A stretch of DNA of 64,000 bases. Origin: Azospirillum sp. GTDB taxonomy: Bacteria; Pseudomonadota; Alphaproteobacteria; Azospirillales; Azospirillaceae. The translations under genes and the position numbers were made by a program. The DNA is taken from NCBI GenBank assembly GCA_027486405.1, contig JAIXPD010000085.1, positions 29,201 through 93,200 on the forward strand, read 5' to 3'. The notes under the pieces were generated by a model, which had not been told where the DNA came from, made no database searches, and worked only from the letters and a program-made list of their open reading frames with translations. This document shows positions 34,655-44,151 of the stretch, piece after piece; the first letter of the stretch is position 1, and the number at the start of each line of letters is the position of its first letter.

Positions 34655-35764
34655 TCAGCGCACCGCTTCGCCCAAACTCAGCATCAACCGGTTGGCCCAG
34701 GCGAAGATCGCCACCGACAGAATGACATCGTGGATGTCCCCATCGCTCAAGCCAGCCGACCGCAGCGCCGCGACGTCGTCGTTGGCCAGGGCGGCGGGTG
34801 TGGTGGTCAGGCGGGCGGCGGCGCGGGCGATGGCCGACAGACGCGGTTGATCGGACAGGCCCGCGATGCCCTGCGCGAACAGCGCCTCCACCGGCCCGCG
34901 CTCGCCGGTCAGCTCCACAAAGCGGCGGGTGTGGACGGACGCGCAATAGACGCAGCCGTTCAACACCGATTCCACGGCGCTGGCGAATTCACGATCCGAC
35001 CGGGGCAGCCCGCGCGGGGCGTACAGGATGCCGTTGAACAGCGGCGTGCGATGGAGAAGCGATTCCGGTTCGTGCGCCAACACCAGCGAGTAGGCCCCGA
35101 TGGCGGTGTTCGACGGCGTGACCGCCAACGCCCGGCGCTGCTCCTCGCTGGCCTCGTCCAGGACGACCGGCGTCAGCCAGGGCCGCCACTCCAGCGTGTC
35201 GGTGGTGAAGGCGAAGGCGGGGACGGCGGGAACCGGCACCCCCACGAACGGCTCCACCCCCTCGCCACCCCGCCCGTCCAGCGCCCGCAGGCCCGCCAGA
35301 ACCCGCGCCTGGAAGGACACCAGCGCGATCAGTTGCGACAGCGCGACGATGGCGTGCGCGTCCAGCCCCGCCGCCTCCAGCGCGCGCACATGCTCGGGCC
35401 GGGAATCGCGCGGGAACAGGGCCACCCGCTCGACATGCGCGACCAGGGCGGGGCGGGCATCCCCCCCATCCCCCGCCAGGACGCGGTAATGGGCGGCCAG
35501 CCCGGCGTCGCCGCTCAGTTCGGCAAGGCGGGCGGCCAGCGTCGCCCGTTTGACGGCGGGCAGACGGCCGGGCCGCTGCGGGAACAGCAGGGCGTCGTGG
35601 GCCGCCTGGGCGCGAGCGCGGGCGTCGGCCCGCGTGGCGCGCAGGGCCAGCAGCGGCGAGCCATCCGCGAACCCGGCCAAGCGGTCGATCAGGTCACGGT
35701 CGATCCCGTCGGGGGTCACGGTTGCGCCGGTGGCGTCACCGCGTTCAATGGTCTGGCTGGTCAT
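34655..35764 (-). CDS. Fused CMD (Avi_7170-like) / alkylhydroperoxidase-like (Avi_7169-like) protein
   Basis: A 369-residue protein of two AhpD/CMD-type halves. The N-terminal half (~15-165) resembles the CMD Avi_7170 family and has no cysteine. The C-terminal half (~185-369) resembles the Avi_7169 family and keeps the CxxC-type redox motif in CVYCASVHTRRF. In other genomes these are usually separate neighbouring genes near flavin oxygenases. Role unknown; peroxidase or thiol-redox support of the adjacent flavoprotein is a guess. The start ATG overlaps the flavoprotein stop by one base (TGATG). Confidence 0.8.
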   Translation of the reverse strand: MTSQTIERGDATGATVTPDGIDRDLIDRLAGFADGSPLLALRATRADARARAQAAHDALLFPQRPGRLPAVKRATLAARLAELSGDAGLAAHYRVLAGDGGDARPALVAHVERVALFPRDSRPEHVRALEAAGLDAHAIVALSQLIALVSFQARVLAGLRALDGRGGEGVEPFVGVPVPAVPAFAFTTDTLEWRPWLTPVVLDEASEEQRRALAVTPSNTAIGAYSLVLAHEPESLLHRTPLFNGILYAPRGLPRSDREFASAVESVLNGCVYCASVHTRRFVELTGERGPVEALFAQGIAGLSDQPRLSAIARAAARLTTTPAALANDDVAALRSAGLSDGDIHDVILSVAIFAWANRLMLSLGEAVR

Positions 35765-37206
35765 CAGAAGCCCTCCGCTTCGGTCCATTCGTCACCCAGC
35801 AGTTCCGGCGTCGCGAAATCGGTCAGCCGCTGCCAATGATGGTCGTAATCCTCGGTGAACAGGGCGGCGGTGATGCTGTCGGCCAGCCGTTCCGCCCCGG
35901 CGCTGATGCCGGGAATGTCGCCCGTCACCTTGCCGTGGCTGAGCACGGCGGCGAAATTGAAGGCGTGGACCCGGTTCAGCCAGGGGGCGGCACCGGGGGT
36001 GCGCTCCAGAAACTCGAAATCCGCCCCAAGATAGGGGTGCAGGGCGAATTCGCTGTTCTCCTGCCCCGGCGGGCTGTAGCGGTCGCGCCACAGCAGCGTG
36101 TGGCGGGCGATCTCCGCCAGTTCGGGCCGCTGCGCCCAATCGACGGCGAAGCCGGTGGCCAGCACCACATGATCGACCGTGACCGTGCCACGCCCGGTGC
36201 GCAGCCGCAACCGCCCGCTCTCCGGCTCCGCCGCCTCAATGGGGCAGCGCGTCAGCAGGGCGAAATTGGCGTGGCGCGAGCAGCGCAGCATCGAATTGTG
36301 CGGGGCCGGCACACCGGTTTCGGCGATGTACTGGTTGTAGGCCCAACGCTGTTCGTCGGTCAGGGTGTGGAAGGCCAGCACGTTGCCGGGATGCCCGGCC
36401 CCCAACCCCTTGTTGATGCGCGGCAGATCCGCCCGGCGCACCAGCATGTAGACCTGGGCCGCCCCCTGCTCCAGCGCTTCGGCGGCGTTGTCCACCGCCC
36501 CGGCCCCGGCCCCCAGAACCGCCACGGTCTTGCCGCGCAGGGCGGCGAAATCGATGATCTCGTGCGCGTGGCTCCAAAAACGCTTGTCCACCGCGCGCCA
36601 GAAGGGCGGGATGAAGGGGCCGCCCAACCCGTCGCGCCCGTTGGCCAGAATGACCCGCCGCGCCCGCACCCGGCGCGCGCCCTCCGGCCCGGCCAGATCG
36701 AGCGTCACCCCGTCGGCGTCGCCGGTCAGGCCGGTCAGCGCCGTGCCGTTTTCCACCGGCGGGTTGGTGACGCGGCGGTACCAGGTCAGATACTCCAGCC
36801 ATTGCAGGCGCGGGATGCGGTGCAGCGTCTCCCACGCCACCCGGCCGAACTGCGCCTCGTACCAGGCGCGGAAGGTCAGGTTGGGCAGCCCCAGCGCCGG
36901 GCCGGTCAACGTCTTGGGCGAGCGCAGGGTTTCCATGCGGGCGTAGGTCGCCCACGGCCCTTCGCGGCCCGGCGGGGCGCGGTCGAACAGCCGGATGTTG
37001 GAGATGCCCACCTTGCGCAGGGCAAAGGCGGCGGTCAACCCGGCCATGCCCGCGCCGATGATGGCGACGTCCAGCGCGCCGTCGCGCGGCGGGACCCAAT
37101 CGGCGGGCGGCAAGGTCAACAAATCCAGGTCGCGAGCGAGCCGCGCTTCCAACACCTCCAGCGAACGGGGGCCGTGGTCGATGCGGTCGTCAAAAATCTC
37201 GGTCAT
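35764..37206 (-). CDS. FAD/NAD(P)-binding monooxygenase-like flavoprotein
   Basis: A 480-residue two-dinucleotide-fold protein. FAD site GAGMAGLTAAFAL at residues ~51-63, NAD(P) site GAGAGAVDNAAEAL near 226-239, and the ATGFAVD motif typical of flavin-containing monooxygenases. It could hydroxylate a sulfur or nitrogen atom or an organosulfonate. It follows the Liv-type transporter on the same strand and is translationally coupled to the CMD protein, so it probably acts on the imported compound. The ATG at 37206 (MTEIFDD) is chosen over an upstream Thr/Arg-rich extension. Confidence 0.83.
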   Translation of the reverse strand: MTEIFDDRIDHGPRSLEVLEARLARDLDLLTLPPADWVPPRDGALDVAIIGAGMAGLTAAFALRKVGISNIRLFDRAPPGREGPWATYARMETLRSPKTLTGPALGLPNLTFRAWYEAQFGRVAWETLHRIPRLQWLEYLTWYRRVTNPPVENGTALTGLTGDADGVTLDLAGPEGARRVRARRVILANGRDGLGGPFIPPFWRAVDKRFWSHAHEIIDFAALRGKTVAVLGAGAGAVDNAAEALEQGAAQVYMLVRRADLPRINKGLGAGHPGNVLAFHTLTDEQRWAYNQYIAETGVPAPHNSMLRCSRHANFALLTRCPIEAAEPESGRLRLRTGRGTVTVDHVVLATGFAVDWAQRPELAEIARHTLLWRDRYSPPGQENSEFALHPYLGADFEFLERTPGAAPWLNRVHAFNFAAVLSHGKVTGDIPGISAGAERLADSITAALFTEDYDHHWQRLTDFATPELLGDEWTEAEGF

Positions 37207-37322
37207 AACACACACAATCCTGTCCGTGGCGGACCGCCGCTGAACGCGGCTTGTTTGTTCGGGGCCAGTTTGTTCGGGGGGTGTCTCCAACCCTCCTGAA
37301 GGAACGATCCGGTGGTTGATCT

Positions 37323-38051
37323 TCAGGCCGCCTGCGCACCGCCCAGATAGGCGTCGCGGATCTGCGGGTCGCGGGCCAGATCGGCGGCGGGGCCGGACAG
37401 CACGATGCGCCCGGTTTGCAGCACATAGCCGTGATGGGCGATCTGCAAGGCGAGGCTGGCGTTCTGTTCGACCATGAACACGCTGACGCCCTGCCCGTTG
37501 ATGGTCTGGATCATCTCCAGCACGCGGTCGACGTGCAGCGGCGACAGGCCCATGGTCGGCTCGTCCATCACGATCAGGCGGGGCCGCCCCATCAGGGCGC
37601 GGGCCATCGCCACCATCTGCTGTTCACCACCCGACAGGGTTCCGGCCTGCTGACCGTGGCGTTCGCGCAGCTTGGGAAACAGGTCGAGCACCCGTTCGTA
37701 ATCCTCCGCCACGCCCGCACGGTCGTCGCGGGTGTAGGCCCCCATCAGCACATTCTCGCGCACGGTCATGGTGGCGAACAGCCGCCGGGATTCGGGGACC
37801 GAGCCGATCCCGCGCCGCACGATCTGCGGCGTGCTCAACCCGGTCAGCGGCTGCCCATCGAACAGCACCTGACCGGAGCGGGGTTTCAGCAGGCCAAGGA
37901 TGATCTTCATCGTCGTCGATTTGCCGCTGGCGTTGCCGCCCAGCAGACAGACGATCTGCCCGCGCACGACCTCCAGCGACAGGTCGAAATGGACCTGCAC
38001 CGGGCCGTAGAAGCTGTTGACGCGGTCGAGCCGCAGCACGGCGTCGGTCAT
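37323..38051 (-). CDS. livF: Branched-chain-type ABC transporter ATPase, LivF
   Basis: A 242-residue ABC ATPase. Walker A LGGNASGKST, signature TLSGGEQQMVAMARAL and Walker B LIVMDEPTMGLS, with the short LivF-type C-terminus. Substrate of the system is not evident; given the operon it may carry an organosulfur compound rather than leucine. It overlaps livG by four bases (ATGA). Confidence 0.92.
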   Translation of the reverse strand: MTDAVLRLDRVNSFYGPVQVHFDLSLEVVRGQIVCLLGGNASGKSTTMKIILGLLKPRSGQVLFDGQPLTGLSTPQIVRRGIGSVPESRRLFATMTVRENVLMGAYTRDDRAGVAEDYERVLDLFPKLRERHGQQAGTLSGGEQQMVAMARALMGRPRLIVMDEPTMGLSPLHVDRVLEMIQTINGQGVSVFMVEQNASLALQIAHHGYVLQTGRIVLSGPAADLARDPQIRDAYLGGAQAA

Positions 38052-38983
38052 TCCCCAATCCCCCGTTTCACCGGCACCACGGCGGCAGCGTCATCCTGGT
38101 TGGCCGCCCCGACGGCCTTGTGGCCCAAATACGCCTCGATCACCGCCGGGTCGGTGGCGACCGCCGACGGCAGCCCTTCGGCGATGCGGGCACCATGGTC
38201 CATCACCACCACCCGGTCGGACAGTTGCATCACCAGATCCAGCTTGTGTTCGATCAGCAGGATGGTCAGGCCGCGCCCCTTCAGACCCCGGATGATCTCC
38301 AGCATCTCCGCCGTTTCGGTCGGGTTCATCCCGGCGGTCGGCTCGTCGAGCAGCAGCAGGCGGGGTTTCAAGGCCAGGGCGCGCGCGATCTCCACCCGGC
38401 GGCGGTTGGCGTAGGACAGGCTGTGCGCCGGTTTGTCCAGACGCGGCGTCAGACGGTCGCCGAACAGGGCGATGATCGCCAACGCCTCCGCCCGCAACCG
38501 CTCCTCCTCCGCGCGCACGGCGGCGGGGCGGAACAGCGCCAGGCCCAATTCGGCCAGCGGCCCCAGCAGCGGCAGCCCCAAGGGCGGGCGCGGGCGCACC
38601 GCGCGCAACCGGGTGTGCGCGCCGACCAGCACGTTGTCGAGCACGCTGAGATTGCCGAAGACCCGGCCATGCTGGAAGGTGCGGGCCAGCCCCAACCCGG
38701 CCAGCCGTTCGGCGGCAAAGCCGGTGACGTCCTGCCCGGCGAAGGCCACGCTCCCGGAATCGGGCGTGTCCAGCCCGGCGATCAGGTTGAACAGGGTGGT
38801 TTTCCCGGCCCCATTCGGGCCGATGACACTCACCAGCTCCCCATCGCCCACGCTGAGGGACAGGCCGTTGACGGCGGTCAGGCCGCCGAACCGGCGCACC
38901 AGACCCGTGATGGACAGGAGCGGCGCGACCGATGCCGATGGTGTCGTCAATGTCGTTGTTGATGTCGTTGATGCGGTTGTCAT
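38048..38983 (-). CDS. livG: Branched-chain-type ABC transporter ATPase, LivG
   Basis: A 311-residue ATPase with Walker A GPNGAGKTT, the long LivG-specific insertion between Walker A and the signature (residues ~105-165), a signature replaced by SLSYANRRRVEIARAL as usual in LivG, and Walker B LLLDEPTAGMNP. An unusual Thr/Ser-rich N-terminal tail (first ~20 residues) comes from a low-complexity GTTGTC-like repeat at 38940-38983. It lies 7 bp after the permease gene. Confidence 0.92.
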   Translation of the reverse strand: MTTASTTSTTTLTTPSASVAPLLSITGLVRRFGGLTAVNGLSLSVGDGELVSVIGPNGAGKTTLFNLIAGLDTPDSGSVAFAGQDVTGFAAERLAGLGLARTFQHGRVFGNLSVLDNVLVGAHTRLRAVRPRPPLGLPLLGPLAELGLALFRPAAVRAEEERLRAEALAIIALFGDRLTPRLDKPAHSLSYANRRRVEIARALALKPRLLLLDEPTAGMNPTETAEMLEIIRGLKGRGLTILLIEHKLDLVMQLSDRVVVMDHGARIAEGLPSAVATDPAVIEAYLGHKAVGAANQDDAAAVVPVKRGIGE

Positions 38984-38990
38984 GGCGTCC

Positions 38991-40829
38991 TCACACCGTT
39001 CCCAACAGGCCCTGCGGGCGGAAGCGGATCAGCAGCAGCAGGACGACGCCGTAGATCAGCATCCGGTATTCCGCCGCCGCCCGGAACAGCTCCGGCAGCC
39101 CGACCAGAACCACGGCCCCCAGAACCGCCCCGGCGACGTTGCCCAAGCCGCCCAGGATGACCATGGTCAGGGCCAGCATCGACACCGGGGCCGGAAAGGT
39201 TTCGTGGTTGATGTAGGAGTAGAAATGCGCCATCAGCGCCCCGCCCACCCCGGCGACAAACCCCGCCACGGCAAAGGCCAAGCCCTTGTAGCGGTTCAGA
39301 TCCACGCCATAGGAGCGGGCGGCCACATCGTCCTCGCGGATCGCCCGCAGGGTGCGGCCGAGGTGGGAGGACAACAGCCGCGTCTGCACCCCGGCAAAGA
39401 CCAGCAGAACGGCCAGCGGGATCCAGTACACCCATTGGCCGCTGACCAGCGGCGTGCCCGCCACCGACAGGGGCGGCACCCCGGTGACGCCGATCGGGCC
39501 ACGGGTCAGGCTTTCCCAGTTCAGGATGACCAGCGTCACGATCTCCCCCACCGCCAGTGTGGCGATGGACACGTAATGCCCGCGCAGGCGGAAGGCGGGG
39601 AACACCAGCGCCGTGCCCAGCGCCGCCGCGATCACCCCGGCCAGCGGAACCGCCAGCAGCACCGGAATCCCGGCGTCGAGCGCCAGCAGGGCCGACGCGT
39701 AGGCCCCGATGGCCAGCAACCCGGCGTGTCCCAACGACACCTGCCCCACCGTGCCCGCCACCAGCGTCAGGCTCAGCGCCAACAGGGCGTAGAGCCAGGC
39801 GTTGCCCAGGGTCTGCAACAGATAGGGCTGTTGAACCGCAAACGGCAGCGCCAGCGCGGCGGCGATCAACACCCCGATCAGCCAACGCGGCAGGACCAGC
39901 GGACGGCTGGGCGCGATGAAGGTGCCGGTCAGCGGCTCCGGCGGCAGACGCCGGGCCTTGGCGAACAGGCCGTTGGGCCGCAGCACCAAAATCAGGATCA
40001 GGGCGACAAAGGCGAACAGGTTGCGGTAGCTGGTGCCGAACAGCGCGATGCCATAGCTTTCAATCAGCCCCAGCAACAGGCTTCCGGCGATGGCCCCCGG
40101 CACATTGCCCACCCCGCCGATCAACTGGGCAACGATGCCCTTCAACCCGGCCTGGAACCCCATGTTGGGATCGATGGTGTTGTAATACATCCCCACCAGC
40201 AGCCCGCTGACCCCACCCAGGGCCGAGGCGATGGCGAACACCGTGCGGTTGACCTTGTCGACATCCACCCCGCATTGCTGCGCGGCGTCGCGATCCAGCG
40301 CGGTCGCCCGCACCGCCCAGCCCAGGCGGGTGAAGCGCAGGAAGCCATAGAGCAAGGCGGCGCTGCCGATGCCCACCCCGGCGATCAGCAGATCCAGCGC
40401 GCCGATGCTGCCGCCGCCGATGGCGATCCGCCAGTTCGGCAGTTGCGTCGGCAACGCGCGCGGGTCGGGGCTGAACAGCAGTTGCGCCGCCTGGTCGAGC
40501 ACCACCGACAGGCCGATGGTGGCCAGCAGCGGCGCGATGCGCGGGGCGTTGCGCAGCGGGCGCAAGCCCACCCGCTCGATCACCGCGCCCAGCAGGCCGC
40601 AGCCGACCGCCACCACCGCGAACGTCACCGGCAGCGGCAGGTTCAGTTTGGTGATGCCAAGCCAGCCGATGTAGGCCCCGACCATGTAGACGGAGCCATG
40701 GGCGAAGTTGATGAGGTGCGACACCCCGAAAATCAACGCCAGCCCAACCGCCAGCAGGGCGTAGATGTTGCCGATGACCAGCCCGTTGATCGTGTAATCG
40801 AGCCACGGGCCGAAGGACGTGGGAAACAC
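38991..40829 (-). CDS. Fused LivH-LivM permease
   Basis: A 612-residue membrane protein joining two normally separate permeases. Residues ~1-290 match LivH (LIFGVSHLINFAHGS early; GGVGNVPGAIAGSLLLG late). Residues ~305-600 match LivM (LTLVAGTVGQVSLGHAGL; GGLGNVAGAVLGAVVL late). About 16-18 hydrophobic segments are visible. The GTG at 40829 starts directly before the first LivH helix; no better ATG exists downstream. It works with two tandem binding proteins and LivG/LivF. Confidence 0.9.
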   Translation of the reverse strand: MFPTSFGPWLDYTINGLVIGNIYALLAVGLALIFGVSHLINFAHGSVYMVGAYIGWLGITKLNLPLPVTFAVVAVGCGLLGAVIERVGLRPLRNAPRIAPLLATIGLSVVLDQAAQLLFSPDPRALPTQLPNWRIAIGGGSIGALDLLIAGVGIGSAALLYGFLRFTRLGWAVRATALDRDAAQQCGVDVDKVNRTVFAIASALGGVSGLLVGMYYNTIDPNMGFQAGLKGIVAQLIGGVGNVPGAIAGSLLLGLIESYGIALFGTSYRNLFAFVALILILVLRPNGLFAKARRLPPEPLTGTFIAPSRPLVLPRWLIGVLIAAALALPFAVQQPYLLQTLGNAWLYALLALSLTLVAGTVGQVSLGHAGLLAIGAYASALLALDAGIPVLLAVPLAGVIAAALGTALVFPAFRLRGHYVSIATLAVGEIVTLVILNWESLTRGPIGVTGVPPLSVAGTPLVSGQWVYWIPLAVLLVFAGVQTRLLSSHLGRTLRAIREDDVAARSYGVDLNRYKGLAFAVAGFVAGVGGALMAHFYSYINHETFPAPVSMLALTMVILGGLGNVAGAVLGAVVLVGLPELFRAAAEYRMLIYGVVLLLLIRFRPQGLLGTV

Positions 40830-40908
40830 GGTGCGCTGTCCTTTTCGCCTGAAATCCGTTGTGAGATCCGTTGATGGATCGCGTTGGTTGGAATCCCTGG
40901 GGCGGCGA

Positions 40909-42102
40909 TCAGTTCGCCGCCTTGGCCGCGTCGGTCGATCCCGGTTGCCACAGCGCAAAGGCTCCGTTCTTCACGACGAGGCGGGTGTTGAAGGGCTTGT
41001 CGACCCGGCGGGTCTGCGGATCGAACCGCACCGTGCCATAGACCACGCTCGGCGCGTCCTTGACCGTGGCCAGCCCGTCGCGGATCGCCTTGCGGTCGGG
41101 GCCGGATTGGCGGATCACGGTGGCGAGCAGCAGCAACGCGTCGTAGGCGCGGCTGGAATAGGCGTCGGGATCGACGCCATGCTTGGCGGTGTAGGCGGTG
41201 ACGAAGGTCTGAACCTCCGGACGCGGATCGCCGGGAAAGAACGGGGTGGTGGTGTGCACGCCCTCGACCGCAGCGCCCCCCAACTCCAGGAATTTCGGGG
41301 AATAGACCGATCCGGCGGCGACCACCGGCTGGGACAGCCCGGCCTCGCGCAGTTGGCGGGTGATCTGCGCGCCGTCGGCGTAATAGGAAATCAGGGCGAT
41401 GCCGTCCGGCTTGGTGTCGCGCACGCGCACCAGGGCGGAGCGGAAATCCTTTTCATCGGCCAGATAGCCTTCCGCCCCGACCACCTCGGCCCCGCGCTCC
41501 TTGGCGGCCTTGGTGAAGAGGTCCTTGCTGGTGCGGCCCCAATCGTTGTTGATGAACAGCAGGGCGATGCGCTTGGCCCCCAGCGCCGACACCGCGAAGT
41601 CGGCGAGAACCGGCATCTCCTCCGCCTGATTGAGCGCGTTGCTCCAAATGAAATCGCCGGTCTTGGTGAAATCGGGGTGGGAGCTGGTGAAGCCGAACTG
41701 CACCAGCCCGGCGTTCTGATAAATCGGCGACGCCGCCATCGACGCCGCGCTGGTGAAATCGCCCAGCTCGGCCACGATCCGGCTGTCGGCCACGAATTTG
41801 CGGGCGATGGCGACCGTCTGCTTGGGATCGCTCTGGCTGTCCTCGAACTGGACGCGCAGCGGGCGGCCCTGGACGCCGCCGCTGGCGTTCACCTGCTCCA
41901 GCGCCAGATCGAAGCCGCGCTGCCACTGCGCGCCATATTGGGCGTAAGCCCCGGTCAGCGGCCCGCTGACTCCGATCACCACCGGCTCTTTCGTGGGGTC
42001 GGCGGCGGTTTGCGAACGGGCGGGCTGCGCCACCCCCAGCGCGGTCAGAACCGCCAGGGTGCCAGCGACGAGCGCGGCGGAACGGGCAATCACATCAAGC
42101 AT
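40909..42102 (-). CDS. Periplasmic binding protein of Liv-type ABC transporter (Sec signal)
   Basis: A 397-residue type-1 periplasmic binding protein (Peripla_BP_6 family). Sec-type signal ends near QPARSQ (residue ~31), then VVIGVSGPLTGAYAQYG starts the first lobe. It closely resembles the next gene upstream (shared blocks include VYSPKFLELGG, LVQFGFT and NDWGRTSKD/TDWGRTSKD), so the pair arose by tandem duplication. It precedes the fused permease by 79 bp. Confidence 0.92.
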   Translation of the reverse strand: MLDVIARSAALVAGTLAVLTALGVAQPARSQTAADPTKEPVVIGVSGPLTGAYAQYGAQWQRGFDLALEQVNASGGVQGRPLRVQFEDSQSDPKQTVAIARKFVADSRIVAELGDFTSAASMAASPIYQNAGLVQFGFTSSHPDFTKTGDFIWSNALNQAEEMPVLADFAVSALGAKRIALLFINNDWGRTSKDLFTKAAKERGAEVVGAEGYLADEKDFRSALVRVRDTKPDGIALISYYADGAQITRQLREAGLSQPVVAAGSVYSPKFLELGGAAVEGVHTTTPFFPGDPRPEVQTFVTAYTAKHGVDPDAYSSRAYDALLLLATVIRQSGPDRKAIRDGLATVKDAPSVVYGTVRFDPQTRRVDKPFNTRLVVKNGAFALWQPGSTDAAKAAN

Positions 42103-42173
42103 CGGATCGGCTCTCAAACAACAAAAAGCGGGCGGGGAAAAAGACGGATGGGGACATCCGGCGGACCAGCGGG

Positions 42174-43421
42174 TCAGTTGGTGGCGCCGGTCGGCGGCGC
42201 GCCGTCCCACAGGGCAAAGGCCCCGTCGCGCACCACCAGCTTGACGTTGCGCACCCCCGACACGCGGCGGCTGCCGGGATCGAAGGTCGCCTTGCCAAAG
42301 ATCACGCTGGGGATGTCCTTCACCCGGGTGAAGGCGTCGCGGATGGCGGTGCGGTCGGTGCCGCCCGCCGCGATCACCGCCTGCGCCACCAGGACCGCGT
42401 CATAGGCGTAGGCGGCGAACGCGTCCGGCTCCTCATTGTGCTTGGCGCGGTAGGCGGCAACGAAGCGCTGAACCTCCGGGCGCGGTTCGGCGGGGAAGAA
42501 ATTGGCGCGGGTGTGGACGCCGTTGACCGCCTCGCCCCCCAACTCCAGGAATTTCGGGGAATAGACGGAACCGACGGCGACCACCGGCTGGGTCAGCCCG
42601 ACCGGCTTCAGTTGGCGGGCAATCGCCGCCCCGTCGGCGTAGTAGGAGATCAGCACGATGCCGTCGGGGTTGGCCTCGCGCACGCGCACCAGGGTGGAGC
42701 GGAAATCCTTTTCCTCCGGCAGATAGCCTTCGGCGGCCACCACCTCGGCCCCCCGCTCCTTCGCCGCCTTGACGAAGATGTCCTTGCTGGTGCGGCCCCA
42801 ATCGGTGTTGAGGTGCAGCACGGCCAGCCGCTTCAGCTTCAGCGCGGTGACGGCGAAGTCGGCGACGTTGGGCTGCTCCTCCGCCTGGCTGATGGAGTTG
42901 CTCCAGATGAAATCACCGCCCTTGGTGAAATCGGGGTGGGAGTTGGTGAAGCCGAACTGCACCAGACCGGCGCGCTGATAGATCGGCGACGCCGCCATGG
43001 ACGCCGGGCTGGAAAAATCCCCCAGCTCGATCAGGATCCGGGGATCGGCAACGAATTTCTGCGCGATGGCGATGGATTGCCGGGGATCGTTCTGGCTGTC
43101 TTCAAACACATAGCGCAACGGGCGGCCCTGGATACCACCATCGGCGTTGATCTGGTCCAACGCCAGATCAAAGCCCTTCTTCCACTGCGCGCCGTATTGG
43201 GCGCTGGGTCCGGTCAACGGCCCGCTGACGCCAAACCACAGGGGCTCCCCGCTCGCGGCCGCCGCGTGGGCGGCGGAACCACCGGCCACCACGCCCGCCA
43301 TCCCCCCTGTCATCGCCCCGGCCAGGGCCAGCGCACCCCCCAACACCGTCCGGCGGGTGATGGCGGGCTGGACGGACGGGCGGCGGGGCACGGAGCGGTC
43401 GAACGGCGGACGGGTCGGCAT
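42174..43421 (-). CDS. Periplasmic binding protein of Liv-type ABC transporter (Tat-like signal)
   Basis: A 415-residue paralogue of the following gene with an N-terminus suited to the Tat pathway: ITRRTVLGGALALAG (twin Arg at about 23-24) before a long Gly/Ala-rich hydrophobic stretch. Mature protein begins about residue 56. First gene of a seven-gene leftward operon: two binding proteins, livHM, livG, livF, flavoprotein, CMD protein. Different export routes for two paralogues hint at different ligands or folding needs. Confidence 0.9.
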   Translation of the reverse strand: MPTRPPFDRSVPRRPSVQPAITRRTVLGGALALAGAMTGGMAGVVAGGSAAHAAAASGEPLWFGVSGPLTGPSAQYGAQWKKGFDLALDQINADGGIQGRPLRYVFEDSQNDPRQSIAIAQKFVADPRILIELGDFSSPASMAASPIYQRAGLVQFGFTNSHPDFTKGGDFIWSNSISQAEEQPNVADFAVTALKLKRLAVLHLNTDWGRTSKDIFVKAAKERGAEVVAAEGYLPEEKDFRSTLVRVREANPDGIVLISYYADGAAIARQLKPVGLTQPVVAVGSVYSPKFLELGGEAVNGVHTRANFFPAEPRPEVQRFVAAYRAKHNEEPDAFAAYAYDAVLVAQAVIAAGGTDRTAIRDAFTRVKDIPSVIFGKATFDPGSRRVSGVRNVKLVVRDGAFALWDGAPPTGATN

Positions 43422-43551
43422 GGCTCTTTCCTTTCATACAAAACAACAACGTGCTTTGAGCATAAGCACATCATTTTCCTATTGTGAATGTATTGATTTG
43501 ACGCGATTTTATAACATATTATTTATGTTAAATTAACCGGGCCGCATCCCG
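43422..43551. promoter_or_regulatory. AT-rich promoter region of the Liv-type operon
   Basis: A 130-bp AT-rich gap with GAAAGGA as ribosome-binding site of the first binding protein and TTTCCTATT at 43475-43483. The octamer TTTCCTAT returns at 44203 and 44375 on the other side of the XRE-cupin gene, so it may be that regulator's site (inference). Confidence 0.45.
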
Positions 43552-44151
43552 TCAGGCATTGCCAAACGACAGAACAAGAAACAACACGGCGTCGGCAGCC
43601 CCCACATTGCGGCAGCGATAGCCCGCATCCGCGTCAAACTGCGCCGCGTCCCCCGCGCCCAAACGGTGCGCCACAGCGCCGACGGACAGTTCGACCGCCC
43701 CATCCACCACCACAAGATTGGCCCCGCAGCCGGGTGGATGACCGCCGCCGCTCTCGCACCCGCCGGGCCGCAAACGGATTTCGTGAAAGTCCCCCCAACG
43801 CCCTTCACCCGGCGGCATCAGGGCGCGGGCGCGCACCAAACCATCGGCGGACACGACGCTGCGTGCGTCATCACGCCGCAGCACCGACACCTCCCCCCGC
43901 CCGTCCAACCGGGTCAGGGTGGCCAGCGACACGTCCAAAGCCCGCGCGATTTTCCACAAAACGGTGATGGTGGGGGCGCTGCGCCCCAACTCGATCTGAC
44001 TCAACATCGCCCGGCTGACCCCCGACAGACGGGACAACCGTTCCAACGACAACCCTTGCCGGGTTCGCAACCGGCGCAGGCTGCGGCCAAGCGCCAGGGG
44101 GATCATCTCCTCCGGCGTGGCCCCATCGAAATCCTGTGTCGCGACGCTCAC
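43552..44151 (-). CDS. XRE-cupin transcriptional regulator
   Basis: A 199-residue regulator with an N-terminal XRE-type HTH (about residues 17-72, RTRQGLSLERLSRLSGVSRA) and a C-terminal cupin_2 effector domain (~120-195). The GTG at 44151 is chosen because GGAGG lies eight bases upstream and the length fits the family; the in-frame upstream region to 44292 is AT-rich and lacks a good ribosome site. It reads towards the Liv-type operon and away from the encapsulin operon, so it could control either or both. Confidence 0.88.
   Translation of the reverse strand: MSVATQDFDGATPEEMIPLALGRSLRRLRTRQGLSLERLSRLSGVSRAMLSQIELGRSAPTITVLWKIARALDVSLATLTRLDGRGEVSVLRRDDARSVVSADGLVRARALMPPGEGRWGDFHEIRLRPGGCESGGGHPPGCGANLVVVDGAVELSVGAVAHRLGAGDAAQFDADAGYRCRNVGAADAVLFLVLSFGNA

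Noticed and set aside
34507..34725. Short plus-strand ORF beginning MRKSENLFYLTIIFCCFFACKD, resembling a lipoprotein signal
   Set aside because: No good ribosome site, and most of it runs antisense into the CMD gene; only the AT-rich start looks signal-like.
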